Shown here: positions 38,308 through 40,287 of the stretch, one piece after another
Position numbering within the stretch: the first letter of the stretch is position 1
Layout of the letters: the number at the start of each line of letters is the position of its first letter
NCBI GenBank assembly: GCA_902541695.1
Contig: CACBRT010000009.1
Coordinates: 1 to 40,287, forward strand
Source of the DNA: an uncultured Alphaproteobacteria bacterium
GTDB taxonomy: Bacteria > Pseudomonadota > Alphaproteobacteria > Rhodobacterales > Rhodobacteraceae
Direction of reading: 5' to 3'
Length of the DNA: 40,287 nt
Translations under genes and position numbers: made by a program
Notes under the pieces: generated by a model
Database searches by the model: none
Told to the model about the DNA's origin: nothing
Seen by the model: only the letters and a program-made list of their open reading frames with translations

Positions 38308-38344
38308 CTCATAAGTCTTTAAATAATAACTGATTATGAGACTT
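38308..38344 (-). promoter_or_regulatory. leader with two mutually exclusive hairpins over the BMP ribosome site
   Basis: Reading the minus strand, CTCATAA (38340-38334 complement) can pair with TTATGAG (38314-38308 complement), whose GAG is part of the ribosome site GAGGA. Alternatively AAGTCT can pair with AGACTT, six bases, using overlapping ends of the same segments. The order of the arms makes the two helices exclusive. This is what a translation switch would look like, but in AT-rich DNA it could be chance. Confidence 0.4.
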
Positions 38345-38404
38345 TTGTTAGTAGTGTGCAATAAAAAGAATTCAAATGATCGATATAAAAAACTTTAAAT
38401 TTTT

Positions 38405-38845
38405 TTATTCCAGTATTTTTTTCATTAAAATAGCATCAATTTTTTTATCTTTAGAAATAGAATAATAATTTTTTCTTTTTCCATAAGACTTAAATCCTAA
38501 TTTCTCATATAAATGAATTGCTATTAAGTTATTAGAGGCGACCTCTAAATAAATTTTATTACAATTCATACTTAATAATATTTCTTCAAGTTCTTTTACA
38601 ATAAAAAAACCAATTCCTTGATTTTGGTATTTTGGAAGTATCGCCATCGTAATGATTTCAGACTCTTCCTTGACATGATTAAAGATACAGAAGCCTTTAT
38701 TTATCTTATAGATATATGAGGTGTTTGGTTTTATTAACAGGGATAAAATAAACTTTGAAGTAAATCTTAAGTTCCTTTGATTAAAACTTTGAAAATGTAT
38801 ATTTGCAAATTGTTCAGATAAAGATTTAATAAATTGATTATTCAT
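38405..38845 (-). CDS. rimI: ribosomal-protein-alanine N-acetyltransferase-like GNAT
   Basis: A 146-residue GNAT acetyltransferase. QNQGIG (74-79) is the acetyl-CoA loop, and IYLEVASNNLIAIHLYEKLGF is the characteristic second half with Asn and Tyr. The ATG at 38845 is chosen over the longer frame to 38905 because it overlaps the tsaB stop by 8 bases (ATGAATAA), and tsaB-rimI is a common neighbour pair. It probably acetylates the N-terminus of ribosomal protein S18. Confidence 0.8.
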   Translation of the reverse strand: MNNQFIKSLSEQFANIHFQSFNQRNLRFTSKFILSLLIKPNTSYIYKINKGFCIFNHVKEESEIITMAILPKYQNQGIGFFIVKELEEILLSMNCNKIYLEVASNNLIAIHLYEKLGFKSYGKRKNYYSISKDKKIDAILMKKILE

Positions 38846-39506
38846 TAGAATATAAAATTCTTGGTGGTGGTTCAGTAGGCAATTTTGCTTCAGGAACTTT
38901 AACATATACTGGTGAAGGAGGAAAATTATAAGAATTAGGATATTTAAGAGCTATGAAACCAACTTCTGTGGCATTTGAAATACTTGATTTCTTACCACAA
39001 ACTAAGTTTAAAGTTTGAGAAATCATTAAGGAATTATCACCTGATATTATTGTATCAGAACTATATTTTTTGCTTAGTATTCCAGATAAATTTTCTTCAA
39101 CTGGATCTGATATTGGTATTCTATTATTAAAAAATTGAGTGTAATATAAATCCTTTTTAATTTTAATAATACTTAATGTAGGCAGTTTATTGATTAGTAA
39201 TGTTTGAAATCTGTTAACACCAGAACAACTTATATTTAATGCTAAAGCAAGACCTTTAGCAAATGAAATACCAACTCTTATTCCAGTAAAATTGCCTGGT
39301 CCAACACCTACAGCTATACAATTTAAATCTTTTAAATCTATATTTGCTTTTAAGAGTGCTTGTTCTACCAAATCGATTATATTATCAGATGGGTGTTCTT
39401 CTTTGAAGATTGAAATTTCAGCAATAATAATGTCAGATCTTATAATAGAAATTGAGCTATAATTATGTGAAGTATCTATAGCTAATACTGTTCTAGAATA
39501 GTTCAC
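38838..39506 (-). CDS. tsaB: tRNA threonylcarbamoyladenosine biosynthesis protein
   Basis: A 222-residue member of the TsaB family, a partner that activates TsaD in making t6A at position 37 of ANN-decoding tRNAs. LAIDTS near the start and GVGPGNFTGIR (67-77) are its signatures. The HxxxH metal motif of TsaD is absent, as expected. The start is GTG at 39506. It lies 11 bases downstream of nfuA and overlaps rimI. Confidence 0.93.
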   Translation of the reverse strand: MNYSRTVLAIDTSHNYSSISIIRSDIIIAEISIFKEEHPSDNIIDLVEQALLKANIDLKDLNCIAVGVGPGNFTGIRVGISFAKGLALALNISCSGVNRFQTLLINKLPTLSIIKIKKDLYYTQFFNNRIPISDPVEENLSGILSKKYSSDTIISGDNSLMISQTLNLVCGKKSSISNATEVGFIALKYPNSYNFPPSPVYVKVPEAKLPTEPPPRILYSNE

Positions 39507-39517
39507 TATTTTTTGAT

Positions 39518-40078
39518 CTAAGCTGCTATTGGTCTTACTTCCTGAACCTCAGGTATAAAGTGCTTGAGGAGATTTTCTATTCCCATCTTTAGTGTCATTG
39601 TGGATGAGGGACAACCAGCACATGCCCCTTGCATATGTAAATAAACAATTCCAGATTCGTAACCATGAAAAGTAATGTCACCGCCATCCTGAGCAACAGC
39701 AGGCCTCACACGTGTGTCGAGCAATTCTTTAATTTTATCAACTATATGAGAATCAGGTCCTTTGTGTTCAGCATGATTTTGGTTTTCACTTTCATCCAAA
39801 AGTATAGGCTCATCAGATTGAAAATGTTCTAATATTAATCCTAGAATTGCTGGTTTAATGTGTTCCCATTCAGTCTCATTTGTTTTAGTAACTGTAATAA
39901 AGTCAAATCCAAAAAACACTCCAGACACGCCTTCAATACTAAAAATTCTTTTTGCTAAAGGAGATTTTTCAGAGCTATTAATATTTGGAAAATCAGCAGT
40001 TCCGTTCTGTAAAACGGTGTGACCAGGAAGAAATTTTAAGGTAGCTGGATTAGGTGTAGATTCAGTTTGTATAAACAT
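39518..40078 (-). CDS. nfuA: NifU-like iron-sulfur cluster scaffold/carrier
   Basis: A 186-residue protein with an N-terminal Nfu_N domain (MFIQTESTPNPATLKFLPG) and a C-terminal NifU domain with RPAVAQDGGD and Cys153-x2-Cys156 (CAGCPSS), which hold a [4Fe-4S] cluster between two subunits. It delivers clusters to target enzymes, which here include the nearby succinate dehydrogenase and radical SAM protein in a general sense only. The layout is that of alphaproteobacterial and mitochondrial NFU1. Confidence 0.95.
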   Translation of the reverse strand: MFIQTESTPNPATLKFLPGHTVLQNGTADFPNINSSEKSPLAKRIFSIEGVSGVFFGFDFITVTKTNETEWEHIKPAILGLILEHFQSDEPILLDESENQNHAEHKGPDSHIVDKIKELLDTRVRPAVAQDGGDITFHGYESGIVYLHMQGACAGCPSSTMTLKMGIENLLKHFIPEVQEVRPIAA

Positions 40079-40160
40079 ATTTAAACTCCAATTGTCTTAT
40101 TATGCATCATCATAAATATTAAATCAACAAAAATTTAGAATCTTTCTAAAGTAGAAATAA

Positions 40161-40287
40161 CTATGAAACTGCAATAATGGCTTCTTTGGTTAAAGATCCT
40201 GGTACAATTGTAACAGGAACAGGAAGACTTCCTCCTTGTCTTGCTACTAATTGTGTAACTAAAGGGCCTGGTCCTTCAGTAGAGATA
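40161..40287 (-). CDS. universal stress protein, C-terminal part (cut by window edge)
   Basis: The last 41 codons of a gene whose start lies beyond the window. GPGPLVTQLVARQGGSLPVP then VTIVPGSLTKE is the ending of the alphaproteobacterial UspA-like protein usually found next to nfuA. The stop is TAG at 40161-40163. Confidence 0.75.
   Translation of the reverse strand, partial: ISTEGPGPLVTQLVARQGGSLPVPVTIVPGSLTKEAIIAVS

Noticed and set aside
38300-38404. Purine riboswitch before the nucleoside transporter
   Set aside because: The conserved purine-aptamer loop and junction bases are not visible; only simple inverted repeats are.

Overview
The window is AT-rich DNA from a bacterial chromosome, most likely a free-living alphaproteobacterium with a streamlined, marine-type genome. 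The lineage call rests on a FYDLN-type zinc/acidic protein (TIGR02300 family) beside tRNA-Ala, a TIGR02186 protein paired with a TauE/SafE exporter, a NifU-like scaffold next to a universal stress protein, and the divergent sdhCDAB and mdh-sucCDAB-lpd blocks. The exact lineage (SAR11-, HIMB59-, AEGEAN-169- or SAR116-like) cannot be fixed by eye.

Layout. Positions 1-14800 are accessory. They hold a decayed coding stretch, a NodU/CmcH-type carbamoyltransferase, an FkbM-like methyltransferase, a sugar-acid module (D-erythronate dehydrogenase, OtnI-type isomerase, SDR), a two-part glycosyltransferase, an ATP-grasp ligase, a radical SAM/SPASM enzyme overlapping a second FkbM-type methyltransferase, a membrane desaturase and a class I methyltransferase. 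This resembles a variable surface-glycan or lipid-modification island, with long AT-rich gaps and debris. Positions 15118-16121 are a scar beside tRNA-Ala(GGC): the N-terminus of a tyrosine recombinase is fused to a Sel1-repeat protein, which is then broken by a one-base frameshift. From 16176 to the end the genes are core: TIGR02300 protein, YgjP-like metallopeptidase, a GntR/FCD regulator, the TCA-cycle genes, succinate dehydrogenase, TIGR02186 + TauE, a BMP-type nucleoside ABC transporter with purine nucleoside phosphorylase, rimI, tsaB, nfuA and a truncated universal stress protein.

How the genes work together. mdh, sucCD, sucAB, lpd and sdhCDAB cover the path from 2-oxoglutarate to oxaloacetate apart from fumarase. 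The GntR gene lies tail-to-tail with this block. A perfect 16-bp palindrome centred on GTGATCAC sits just before its start codon, and two more GTGATCAC copies, 20 bp apart centre to centre, lie upstream of sucC. I read this as a local autoregulated TCA-cycle regulon. The BMP binding protein, ATPase, two permeases and phosphorylase form one tightly packed operon for taking up purine nucleosides and releasing the base and ribose-1-phosphate.

The most notable points are the GTGATCAC regulon, the recombinase/Sel1 chimera at tRNA-Ala, a 54-codon reading frame with one in-frame TGA, the radical SAM/FkbM pair, and mutually exclusive hairpins over the ribosome site of the BMP gene.
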